NCBI RefSeq assembly: GCF_009765975.1
Contig: NZ_LMUJ01000013.1
Span: 40,929-104,928, forward strand
Direction of reading: 5' to 3'
Source: Acidisphaera sp. S103
Lineage (GTDB): Bacteria; Pseudomonadota; Alphaproteobacteria; Acetobacterales; Acetobacteraceae
Length of the DNA stretch: 64,000 nucleotides
Numbering within the stretch: position 1 is the first letter of the stretch; each line of letters begins with the position of its first letter. This document shows, piece after piece, positions 35,313 to 42,749 of this stretch. The translations under genes and the position numbers were made by a program. The notes beneath the pieces are model-generated. The model made no database searches. It was not told the DNA's origin and was given only the letters and a program-made list of their open reading frames with translations.

Positions 35313-36194
35313 ATGGCGACGACCACGTTCAACGTCGGCGACACCACGATCCACCGCGTGGTGGAGCAGGAAGCGCCGTTCTTCAAACCGCTCGAATTCT
35401 TTCCCACCCTGACGCCGGAGGTGCTGGCGGAAAATCGCGATTGGATGACCGAGGGTGGGTATCTGGACCGCCAGAATGGGCAGGTCGTGCTGTGCATCCA
35501 GTCGTACCTGATCCGTACACGGCACCACAACATCCTGATAGATAGTTGCGTCGGCAACCATAAGCCGCGTCCGACGCGGCCGTTCTGGGATATGCTGGAC
35601 ACCGACCGGTTCGAAAAGAACCTCGCCGGCACCGGCGTGTCCGTCGATCAGATCGACTACGTGATGTGTACCCACCTGCACGTCGACCATGTCGGCTGGA
35701 ACACGAAGCTGGAGAACGGCCGATGGGTCCCTACGTTCCCGAAGGCGAAGTATGTCTTCGCCGACCGGGAGCTCGCCCACTGGACCGAAACGGAGAAACG
35801 CGATCCATCGGCGGCGCCGTGGATCACGGACTCCGTCCTACCAATCATTGCCGCCCGCCGTGAGGAAGTGGTTACCAGCAGCCATCAGTTCAGCGATATC
35901 ATCAAGCTGATTCCCACGCCGGGACACACGATCGACCATTACTCGGTCCAATTGGGCAAACCCGGCGCCGATGCGGTGATCACCGGGGACATGATCCACT
36001 CGCCGTTGCAGGCCCGCTATCCGGAGCTTGGCATGCGCGCGGACCACGACTCGCCGACCGCGGGTGTGTCGCGGCGCAAGCTGTTTGGCGATCTGTGCGA
36101 TACATCGACGCTTGTTTGCACGGCGCATTTCCCGTCTCCGTCTTCCGGCCGGATAACGCGCTGGGACGATGGTTTCAGGTTCGTTCCGGTGTAG
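35313..36194 (+). CDS. MBL-fold metallo-hydrolase (tandem paralog)
   Basis: A 293-residue paralog of the preceding gene with the same layout: VGDTTIHRVVEQEAPFF, THLHVDHVGW (HxHxDH), TPGHTIDH, ITGDMIHSPLQARYPELG and TAHFPSPSSGRI. It has diverged clearly, so the two probably act on different but related substrates or sequential intermediates. ATG 35313 follows GGGAGGACACAGG. Convergent with the GntR regulator at 36264. Confidence 0.88.
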   Translation: MATTTFNVGDTTIHRVVEQEAPFFKPLEFFPTLTPEVLAENRDWMTEGGYLDRQNGQVVLCIQSYLIRTRHHNILIDSCVGNHKPRPTRPFWDMLDTDRFEKNLAGTGVSVDQIDYVMCTHLHVDHVGWNTKLENGRWVPTFPKAKYVFADRELAHWTETEKRDPSAAPWITDSVLPIIAARREEVVTSSHQFSDIIKLIPTPGHTIDHYSVQLGKPGADAVITGDMIHSPLQARYPELGMRADHDSPTAGVSRRKLFGDLCDTSTLVCTAHFPSPSSGRITRWDDGFRFVPV

Positions 36195-36263
36195 TTGGGG
36201 AGGCGATCCGTCTGCACCGCGTTGGCGTTGAGGCCGGACGTGGCATGCCGTTCGGAATTCGGC

Positions 36264-36923
36264 TTAACTTTGCATTAAGGATAGGATTTCCGGCGCCGGC
36301 CGGAGATGCTCATCCAGGATAGCCACCGCCGCCGGTCCATCCCGGCGGCGCAACGCATCCAGCAGTGCTGCGTGCTGGGCGTGGATCAATTGCAGCCGCC
36401 CCGGGTTCAACGCGACCGCGCGCGTGGCCACCCGCAACTGCCGCAGATGCAATCCATCGAACACGCCCAGCATCACCGCGTTGCCGATCGACGCCACCAG
36501 GGTGCGGTGGAAGGTGAAATCGCCCTCGGCCTGGAACCCCAGATCGGTGGCGCGGCGCGGTGACGACAGCCGGGCCAGCAACGTATCCAGCGAGGTAGGC
36601 ACCGCGATGCCGGCCTCCGCGATGCGTCGTACCACGAAGGATTCGAGTACCCGGCGCGTCTCGTAAAGCTGGATCAACTCCTCGGCGGTTGCCGCCCGCA
36701 CCATCGCGCCGCGCCTGGGCAGCCGGTCGATGAACTGTTCGGCGTGCAGCCGCTGGAATGCCTCCCGCACCGGGGTGCGCGACACCCCGACCTCAGCGCT
36801 GACCGCTTCTTCCTCCAGGAAACTGCCGGGTGCGATGGCGCCGGAGACGATACGGGCGCGGACATAGGCATAGACCCGCTGCCAGGCCGGCTGCGCCTTG
36901 GTTTTACCCGCCAGATCGTCCAC
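36264..36923 (-). CDS. GntR-family transcriptional regulator, FadR/FCD subfamily
   Basis: A 219-residue repressor-type regulator. The N-terminal winged helix contains IAPGSFLEEEAVSAEVGVSRTPVREAFQRL, of which SRTPVREA is the recognition-helix hallmark; a helical FCD ligand domain follows (ELIQLYETRRVLESFVVRR; FHRTLVASIGN; HAALLDALRRRDG with metal/ligand His). It is divergent from the creatininase operon, and a TGTATACA palindrome sits between them (36962-36969). It most likely represses that operon until a carboxylate inducer binds. Confidence 0.92.
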   Translation of the reverse strand: MDDLAGKTKAQPAWQRVYAYVRARIVSGAIAPGSFLEEEAVSAEVGVSRTPVREAFQRLHAEQFIDRLPRRGAMVRAATAEELIQLYETRRVLESFVVRRIAEAGIAVPTSLDTLLARLSSPRRATDLGFQAEGDFTFHRTLVASIGNAVMLGVFDGLHLRQLRVATRAVALNPGRLQLIHAQHAALLDALRRRDGPAAVAILDEHLRPAPEILSLMQS

Positions 36924-36961
36924 TTACGCCTCCCCGCCGGTTGACCCGCTTGGATGCACCA

Positions 36962-36969
36962 TGTATACA
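36962..36969. promoter_or_regulatory. Candidate GntR/FadR-type operator TGTATACA
   Basis: A perfect 8-bp palindrome of the ATGTATACA type recognised by many FCD-subfamily GntR regulators, in the 81-bp gap between the regulator start (36923) and the creatininase start (37005). The position would let one bound dimer block both divergent promoters. Confidence 0.55.
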
Positions 36970-37004
36970 CCAAATCGCGTCCTGTCGAGGTGGAGCCGCC
37001 AAAA

Positions 37005-37811
37005 ATGCCGTTGCCCAAACGACGTCTGGCCGAATTGACCGGTGGTGAAATGCGGGAAATCGCGCCGCGCCGGCCTGTCATCCTGCTGCCGCTTGGTAGT
37101 CACGAAGATCAGGGGCCGCACGCCCCGATGGGCGATTATCTGTCCGCCGAGGGTGTCGCGGTGCGTATCGCCGTTCGGGCTTCGGACAACGGTACCGAAA
37201 CATATGTTGCCCCGGTGGTGCCGTTCGGCGGGGCCGATTACTTCGCCAGCATGCCGGGTGGGATATCGCTGTCGCAATCCACATTGCGGGCGGTGCTGGA
37301 CGACATGTTGTCCTGCCTGCTGCGCCATGACCTGACCCGGATTGTCGTCATCAACGGCCATGCCGGCAACGTGCAGACTGTTCACGACGCCACCCAGAAG
37401 GTGTGGTTGGGCCGGGGCGTCATGATTCCCAGCCTGTATCTCTGGCGCGTCGGCTACGGCCTGTTGCCGGCGATCCTGGGGGCCGACGTGGCTCGGCGCG
37501 CCAGCGGCCATGGCGCGGACCCGCTGACCAGCGTGGTGATGCATCTGTTCCCCGACCTGATCCGTTCCGATCTGATCCAAGCGGCCGAACCACCGCCGGA
37601 TTTCCGCGGCATGCCGGTCTCCGGCTTCGGTACCGTCGATTTCGAGGGCGCCGAAATTGCTGTGCCGCTGGAAGTCGCGCAAATCGCGCCTAATGGCGTC
37701 TTCAACGGTGATCCGAGCCTGTGTTCGGCCGAAACGGGTGCCGCACTGGTCGAGCAACTGACCGCTATCGGTGCCCGGCTTGCCGCTCGCGTTGCGAGTT
37801 GGGACGCCTGA
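37005..37811 (+). CDS. Creatininase-family amidohydrolase
   Basis: A 268-residue protein of the creatininase/MftE fold. Metal-ligand motifs: LPLGSHEDQGPHAPMGDY (E, H and D ligands of the binuclear site), INGHAGN and the C-terminal FNGDPSLCSAETG. It should hydrolyse a cyclic amide or small C-N bond. ATG 37005 has GGAG about ten nt upstream; an earlier ATG at 36954 would overlap the operator and is not preferred. First gene of a tightly spaced operon; its TGA shares a base with the next ATG (TGATG). Confidence 0.87.
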   Translation: MPLPKRRLAELTGGEMREIAPRRPVILLPLGSHEDQGPHAPMGDYLSAEGVAVRIAVRASDNGTETYVAPVVPFGGADYFASMPGGISLSQSTLRAVLDDMLSCLLRHDLTRIVVINGHAGNVQTVHDATQKVWLGRGVMIPSLYLWRVGYGLLPAILGADVARRASGHGADPLTSVVMHLFPDLIRSDLIQAAEPPPDFRGMPVSGFGTVDFEGAEIAVPLEVAQIAPNGVFNGDPSLCSAETGAALVEQLTAIGARLAARVASWDA

Positions 37812-39376
37812 TGGCCGGTTACGATGTCATCGTCGTCGGTGGCGGGTCGGCCGGTGCGGCTGCCGCCGGACGCCTCAGCGAGAACCCCAACCGCCGTGTG
37901 CTGTTGCTGGAAGCCGGCCGGGACTGGCGCTCCGTGGAGGCTCCCGCGGCCCTGCGCAGCGCCAATATCAACCCGTTCATGAATGACCCGTCGTATCAGG
38001 CCGCGTGGCAGTGGCCCGGACTGATGACCCGCCGCACGCGCGCCCAAGCCCCTCGCTTCTACTGGCGTGGCAAGGCGCTGGGTGGTTCTTCCACCGTCAA
38101 TGCCCAGATTGCGATCAGGGGCGTTGCCGCCGCTTTCGACTCCTGGGCGGAAAATGGTTGCGAGGGCTGGTCCGCGGCCAATGTCCTGCCGGTGTTCGAT
38201 TCGATGGAGGACGATCCTGCCGCCAACCGCATCGGTGGGCCGATTCCGGTTTTTCGCGCGCCTGTGGAAACCTGGGGACCGGTGGATAATGCGTTGCGCG
38301 AGGCCGCGCTTGCCGCCGGCTATCCTTGGAATCCCGACCTGAACGCGGCTGAGGGCGAAGGCGTGTCCTGCTATCCGATCAACAGCCGCGATGGCCGCCG
38401 CATCACCACCAACGATGCGTACCTGGAACAAGCCCGCGCCCGTTCCAACCTGGATATCGTCGGCGACGCCCTGGTGGATCGAATCGTTACGGAAAAAAAC
38501 CGAGCGGTTGGGGTTCGTGTGCGGCTTGCTGGGGGCTGGACTGAAATCCGGGGGCGCGAAATCCTGTTGTGTGCCGGCGCTATTCATTCCCCGGCGATCC
38601 TGATGCGATCCGGCATCGGGCCTGCCGGCGCATTGTCGGCGCTGGGCATTCCGGTGCTGCGTGATATGCAGGCGGTCGGCCGGAATTTCATGGACCACCC
38701 GGTCCTGCGAGCCACGATCGGTCTGCGCCCGGAATTTATCGGTCAAAATCCGGATCAGCGTCACACCAACTGCTGCGTTACCTACAGTTCCGGCCTGGGT
38801 GGCGGTGGGACGCGCGACATGATCATGATCGGCTTCAATCATCGCGGCCTGGGGCAGGGGGGTCTGCCGTCGGGCCAGGGTGCCGTCGGCGGGGCGCTGT
38901 TCAACGCTTTCTCGCGCGGTGAAATCCGGCTGGTTTCAGCCGATCCCGAAATCGATCCGGAGGTGGACGAAAACATGCTGGACGATCCGCGGGATCGGCT
39001 GCGCATGCGCGACGTCGTGCGCCGGCTTGCGGTGCTGTCCGCCCATCCGGCGATGACGGCGATCGCCGAGACCATCACTTTCGCCGAAACCAGCCTGTCC
39101 CTGGACGAAGCCGCCGCGCTGCCGCCCGATGCGCTGGACGCGCTGATGCTGGAACAGGCCGGCGACAGCCAGCACGCCGCCGGCACCTGCCGTATGACCG
39201 CCTATGAGGACCCGCGCGGTGTGGTCGATCCCGACCTGGCGGTCAAAGGCGTTGCCGGACTGCGCGTTGCCGACGCCTCCATCATGCCGGAGGATTGCCG
39301 AGCGAATACCCATTTCACGTGCGTGATGATCGGCCTGGCCGCAGCCGCGCGTATTGCCCAAGCGGAGACGGCATGA
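37811..39376 (+). CDS. GMC-family FAD oxidoreductase (choline/alcohol dehydrogenase-like)
   Basis: A 521-residue flavoenzyme: dinucleotide-binding DVIVVGGGSAGAAAAGRLSE and LLLEAGRDW, GMC signature 1 in WRGKALGGSSTVNAQI, signature 2 in GAIHSPAILMRSGIGP, the active-site region QHAAGTCRM, and the C-terminal VADASIMPEDCRANTHFTCVMIG. The residue at the usual catalytic His-Asn/His pair is in the NTHFT segment. It oxidises a primary or secondary alcohol to the carbonyl. It overlaps creatininase by one base and the hydroxyacid dehydrogenase by four (ATGA), so it is translated as part of one pathway. Confidence 0.9.
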   Translation: MAGYDVIVVGGGSAGAAAAGRLSENPNRRVLLLEAGRDWRSVEAPAALRSANINPFMNDPSYQAAWQWPGLMTRRTRAQAPRFYWRGKALGGSSTVNAQIAIRGVAAAFDSWAENGCEGWSAANVLPVFDSMEDDPAANRIGGPIPVFRAPVETWGPVDNALREAALAAGYPWNPDLNAAEGEGVSCYPINSRDGRRITTNDAYLEQARARSNLDIVGDALVDRIVTEKNRAVGVRVRLAGGWTEIRGREILLCAGAIHSPAILMRSGIGPAGALSALGIPVLRDMQAVGRNFMDHPVLRATIGLRPEFIGQNPDQRHTNCCVTYSSGLGGGGTRDMIMIGFNHRGLGQGGLPSGQGAVGGALFNAFSRGEIRLVSADPEIDPEVDENMLDDPRDRLRMRDVVRRLAVLSAHPAMTAIAETITFAETSLSLDEAAALPPDALDALMLEQAGDSQHAAGTCRMTAYEDPRGVVDPDLAVKGVAGLRVADASIMPEDCRANTHFTCVMIGLAAAARIAQAETA

Positions 39377-40338
39377 CCGAAACGATCCTGATCCTGCAAC
39401 CCATTGCGGCCGAACTGCGTGATATCATCCGCAACGAGCTGCCTGACGGCTTCGCCCTGACCTTCGCCGAGACTACCGAACCCGCCGAACAGAAAGCCAA
39501 GCTTGCGGGTGCCGATTATGTGGTGTTCTGGGACGTCGGTTTGCCCACCGATTTGCTGAACGCTGCCCCGCGACTGAAACTGGCGCATAAATGGGGTGTC
39601 GGCGTCGAGAATATCGATCTCGACGTGGCTCGGGCGCGCTCGGTTCAGGTCGCGCGGACGCCTGGCAGCAACGCGATCCCCGTGGCGGAGTTCGCCGTCG
39701 GCCTGATGATCGCCATCGGGCGTCGTATCGTCACCGCGCATAACAGCATGATCGAGGGCCGGTGGGCGAAGAACGAAATCTGGCGCCGCAGTATCATGTT
39801 ATCAGGCAAGACCGTCGGCATTGTCGGCCTGGGGGCCATCGGCAAGCAGGTCGCGCGCCGGGTCGCGGGCTTCGGCTGCACCATTCTGTACAACACGCGC
39901 CGGCCCTTGCCGAAGACGCAGGAAGCCGCCCTCGGCGTTGCCCATCACAGCCTGGCGGATCTGCTGGTGCAGTCCGATTTCGTATGTCTTTGCTGCCCGT
40001 TGACGCCGGAAACCCGCGGCATGATCGCCGCGCCGCAATTGGCCACCATGAAGCCGGGTTCCATCCTGGTGAACGTCGCCCGCGGCGGCATCGTGGATGA
40101 AACCGACCTGATCGCCGCCCTGCGCGACGGTCCGCTGGCCGGTGCCGCGATCGATGTGTTCGAACCGGAGCCGCCCGACCCGGCGAATCCGTTGCTGCAC
40201 ATGGACAACGTGATCGTCACTCCCCACTGCGCCTCCACCGCCTTCGAGAACTCCGCCAAGGGCGCGCGGCACTGGCTGGGCAACATCGCCCGCGTCGCCC
40301 GCGGCGAGGCACTGCCGGAATCGGATCGGGTCATCTGA
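39373..40338 (+). CDS. D-isomer-specific 2-hydroxyacid dehydrogenase (NAD-binding)
   Basis: A 321-residue dehydrogenase. The NAD-binding fold contains VGIVGLGAIGKQVARRV; catalytic residues are the Arg in VNVARGGIVDE, Glu in IDVFEPEPP and His in VTPHCAS. This arrangement is complete, so the enzyme should be active on a 2-ketoacid/2-hydroxyacid pair. It starts at ATG 39373 inside the GMC stop (ATGA). Its place after an alcohol oxidase and before an organic-anion transporter and an RraA aldolase suggests handling of a hydroxy- or ketoacid intermediate. Confidence 0.9.
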   Translation: MTETILILQPIAAELRDIIRNELPDGFALTFAETTEPAEQKAKLAGADYVVFWDVGLPTDLLNAAPRLKLAHKWGVGVENIDLDVARARSVQVARTPGSNAIPVAEFAVGLMIAIGRRIVTAHNSMIEGRWAKNEIWRRSIMLSGKTVGIVGLGAIGKQVARRVAGFGCTILYNTRRPLPKTQEAALGVAHHSLADLLVQSDFVCLCCPLTPETRGMIAAPQLATMKPGSILVNVARGGIVDETDLIAALRDGPLAGAAIDVFEPEPPDPANPLLHMDNVIVTPHCASTAFENSAKGARHWLGNIARVARGEALPESDRVI

Positions 40339-40355
40339 CACAGACAGGGGCGCAC

Positions 40356-41666
40356 ATGGCCGACAGGAACACGACGACGGCGTCCGGCGCGGTGCGCTGG
40401 TGGATGGCCGGACTGCTGCTGGGGCCGATCACCTTCGTCATGTCGCTGGACCGCACCGCGATCGTGATCGCCGCCCCAACGATCCAGAGCGAGTATCACT
40501 TCACGCTGGTGCAGATGTCGTTCCTGCTCACCAGCTTTTCCTGGACCTACGCGCTGCTGCAAGTGCCGTCCGGGTGGCTCGCCGAACGGTTCGGACCGCG
40601 CAAGATGCTGTACTGGGCGAATTTGCTGTGGTCGCTGCTGACCGCGCTGACGCCCGCCGGATCGGGTTTCGCATCGTTCGTGGTGATCCGCGGCCTGCTG
40701 GGTGCCGGGCAATCCGCGGACTGGCCGAGTTCCGTGCTGGCATTGAAGCGGTGGTTCCCGCGTGCCGAGCGCGCGAAGGCGAACTCCATTCTGCTTGGCG
40801 GGCTTTATCTGGGGCCCATCGCCGCTGGCCCGATCACCACGATGGTGATTATGCACTTCGGCTGGCGCTGGGCATTTTACGGCTTCGGTGTCCTGGGCCT
40901 GCTGATCGGCTTCGCATGGTGGTTCGGTTTCCGCGACGACCCGGCGACGCACCCGATGATGCGGGCAGCGGAAGCACGCACCATCGCGCTGGGTCAGGCC
41001 GAGGAGCCGTCGCGGCCGGCTCGCGGTGCCTTCCTGGCCGGGCTGGGGTCGGTGCAGTTCTGGGCGGTGGGGATGCAGTACTTCTTCCTGATCATGATCC
41101 AGAGCTTCTACACCACGTGGCTGCCGACCTATTTGGTGCGGGAGCGGAATTTCTCGCTGGCCTCCATGGGAATCTACGCCTCCCTGCCGTGGGTCGCGCT
41201 GTTCGTCATGGTATTCGTTACGGGCGCGCTGTCGGATGCGATCCTGCGGCGAACCGGTTCGGTGTGGGCGGCGCGCGTGCCGGTGGCGGTGACAGGATTC
41301 GTCGTCAGCGCGCTGGCGCTGATCGCGGCATCCCGCACACCGCAGATCTGGCTGATGATGACGCTGCTGTGTGTTTCGCTGGGCGCCGTCGGCCTGACGC
41401 AGGTGTCGATCTGGTCGGCGACCCAGGACCTCGGGCGGTCCTCCACCGGCGTCGTTTCGGGCTGGACCAATTTCTGGGGCAACGCGGCCGGGGTGGTTGG
41501 ACCGGTGCTGACCGCCTACCTGGTGGAATGGACCGGTAGTTGGGCAGGGGCGTTGCTGGGCATCGCGCTGTCCGGTCTCGCCGGCGCGGTCCTGTGGCTA
41601 TTCGTGCATCCCGAACGTCCGGTGGCGGCCCTTGCCGGCTTGACCCCGGAGAGGCTGGCCGCTTGA
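40356..41666 (+). CDS. MFS transporter, anion:cation symporter (ACS) family
   Basis: A 436-residue, ~12-helix permease. DRTAIVIAAPTIQSEYHFT after helix 1, QVPSGWLAERFGPRK in the helix 2-3 loop, and RGLLGAGQSADWPSSV in helix 4 are ACS-family (galactonate, tartrate, phthalate-type) signatures. It probably imports the organic acid that the operon degrades. 17 bp after the dehydrogenase stop, with CAGGGG as ribosome site. Confidence 0.9.
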   Translation: MADRNTTTASGAVRWWMAGLLLGPITFVMSLDRTAIVIAAPTIQSEYHFTLVQMSFLLTSFSWTYALLQVPSGWLAERFGPRKMLYWANLLWSLLTALTPAGSGFASFVVIRGLLGAGQSADWPSSVLALKRWFPRAERAKANSILLGGLYLGPIAAGPITTMVIMHFGWRWAFYGFGVLGLLIGFAWWFGFRDDPATHPMMRAAEARTIALGQAEEPSRPARGAFLAGLGSVQFWAVGMQYFFLIMIQSFYTTWLPTYLVRERNFSLASMGIYASLPWVALFVMVFVTGALSDAILRRTGSVWAARVPVAVTGFVVSALALIAASRTPQIWLMMTLLCVSLGAVGLTQVSIWSATQDLGRSSTGVVSGWTNFWGNAAGVVGPVLTAYLVEWTGSWAGALLGIALSGLAGAVLWLFVHPERPVAALAGLTPERLAA

Positions 41667-41687
41667 CTCTCGCAACAGGAGAATACG

Positions 41688-42347
41688 ATGCCGAAATACG
41701 ATATCGGTGAGATGCCGGCCCAAATCAGTTCGGAGGTCGTGGCGCTGCTGGAACAGGCGGAAACCGCCACGGTCGGCCATTGGCGCCACTGGGGCTTTTG
41801 CGATCGGCGCATTGTGCCGGCCCTGCGCGGCCGCCGGGTCGCGGGCACCGCCGTCACCGTCGCCATTCCCGGTCCTGACTCCACCCTGCTGCACCATGCC
41901 CTCGGTTTGCTGCGGCCGGGCGACATCCTGCTGGTGGACCGGCTCGGCGACGATCGCCACGCGTGCTGGGGCGGTGGTGTGACCGTTGCCGCCAAGGCCG
42001 CCGGCGCCAAGGCTGGTGTGGTCGACGGTCCCTGCACCGATCTGGAGGAAATCGAGGCATCCGCGTTTCCCATGTGGAGCCGTGGCTTCGCCCCGATCAC
42101 CACACGGCTCTACGACCTGGGCGGCCGATTCAACCGTCCGGTGTCGATCGGCGGCGTGGTGGTGATGCCGGGTGACGCGGTGCTGTGCGACGACAGCGGC
42201 GTGCTGGTGCTGCCGCCGTCCGAAGCCGAGGCCGAGGCGCGCCAGGCGATCGCCAAGCAGGCCAGCGGATTGGTGACGCAGCAGCGTGTGGCTGAGGGCG
42301 CCAAGCTGGGCGACCTGAGTGGCGCGACCGCCATGGTCCGGAGGTAA
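41688..42347 (+). CDS. RraA family protein (aldolase/decarboxylase-like), last gene of operon
   Basis: A 219-residue RraA-fold protein. The central GGGVTVAAKAAGAKAGVVDGP and the following acidic loop (CTDLEEIEAS) correspond to the substrate/metal region, but the classic R-D pair (GxxRD) is replaced by G-P-C-T-D, so the pyruvate-binding arginine of known aldolases is missing. It may be a decarboxylase, a different lyase or a non-catalytic member. AACAGGAGAATACG gives a strong ribosome site 21 bp downstream of the MFS gene. Confidence 0.83.
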   Translation: MPKYDIGEMPAQISSEVVALLEQAETATVGHWRHWGFCDRRIVPALRGRRVAGTAVTVAIPGPDSTLLHHALGLLRPGDILLVDRLGDDRHACWGGGVTVAAKAAGAKAGVVDGPCTDLEEIEASAFPMWSRGFAPITTRLYDLGGRFNRPVSIGGVVVMPGDAVLCDDSGVLVLPPSEAEAEARQAIAKQASGLVTQQRVAEGAKLGDLSGATAMVRR

Positions 42348-42749
42348 CGGGGCGAAGGTACCGGTCACATGCATGTTGGTATCATTTCGGTAATACTAGC
42401 GGCCGTTGATGTTGACACGTTAGTCTCGTCACGGACCGGCGAAATCCGTGGCATCTGACACACCACCTTATCGTCGCAGATGGCCCGGACTGACGCCGGG
42501 CCATGGCGGCGCAAATGATCGCTTTCATCGTCACAGATGGTTCGGATTGACGCCGGGCCATGGCGGCGCAAATGATCGCTTTCATCGTCACGGATGGTTC
42601 GGACTGGCGCCGGGCCATGACGGTGCAAACGATCGTTTTCATCGTCACGGATGGTTCGGACTGGCGCCGGGCCATGGCGGCGCAAATGATCGCTTTCATC
42701 TTCGTGACGGCTTTTTTGTCCCGACGGTGATCTGTCGGAGACAAACTCA
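42348..42749. other. Intergenic region, 402 bp, mostly tandem repeat
   Basis: Dominated by the 57-bp tandem array at 42478-42705. The left ~120 bp include an A/T-richer stretch and GTCACGGACCGGCGAAATCCGTGG, a weak inverted repeat of which only the GGCG core is strong. The right ~40 bp hold GGAGAC, the ribosome site for HyuA. No gene; open frames on both strands are by-products of the repeat. Confidence 0.6.
42478..42705. repeat. Four 57-bp tandem repeats with a GC palindrome in each
   Basis: Units start at 42478, 42535, 42592 and 42649. Each contains GG(C/T)(C/T)CGGA(C/T)T(G)ACGCCGGGCCATG-type sequence followed by GCGCAAATGATCG and TTTTCATCGTCAC-like stretches; unit 1 has the best palindrome, GGCCCGG ... 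CCGGGCC. Because 57 is 19 codons, both strands show periodic open frames that are not genes. The palindrome core is also present at 17951-17974. Confidence 0.8.

Noticed and set aside
42478-42705. CRISPR array
   Set aside because: Four adjacent 57-bp units without variable spacers and no cas genes nearby; a simple tandem repeat.
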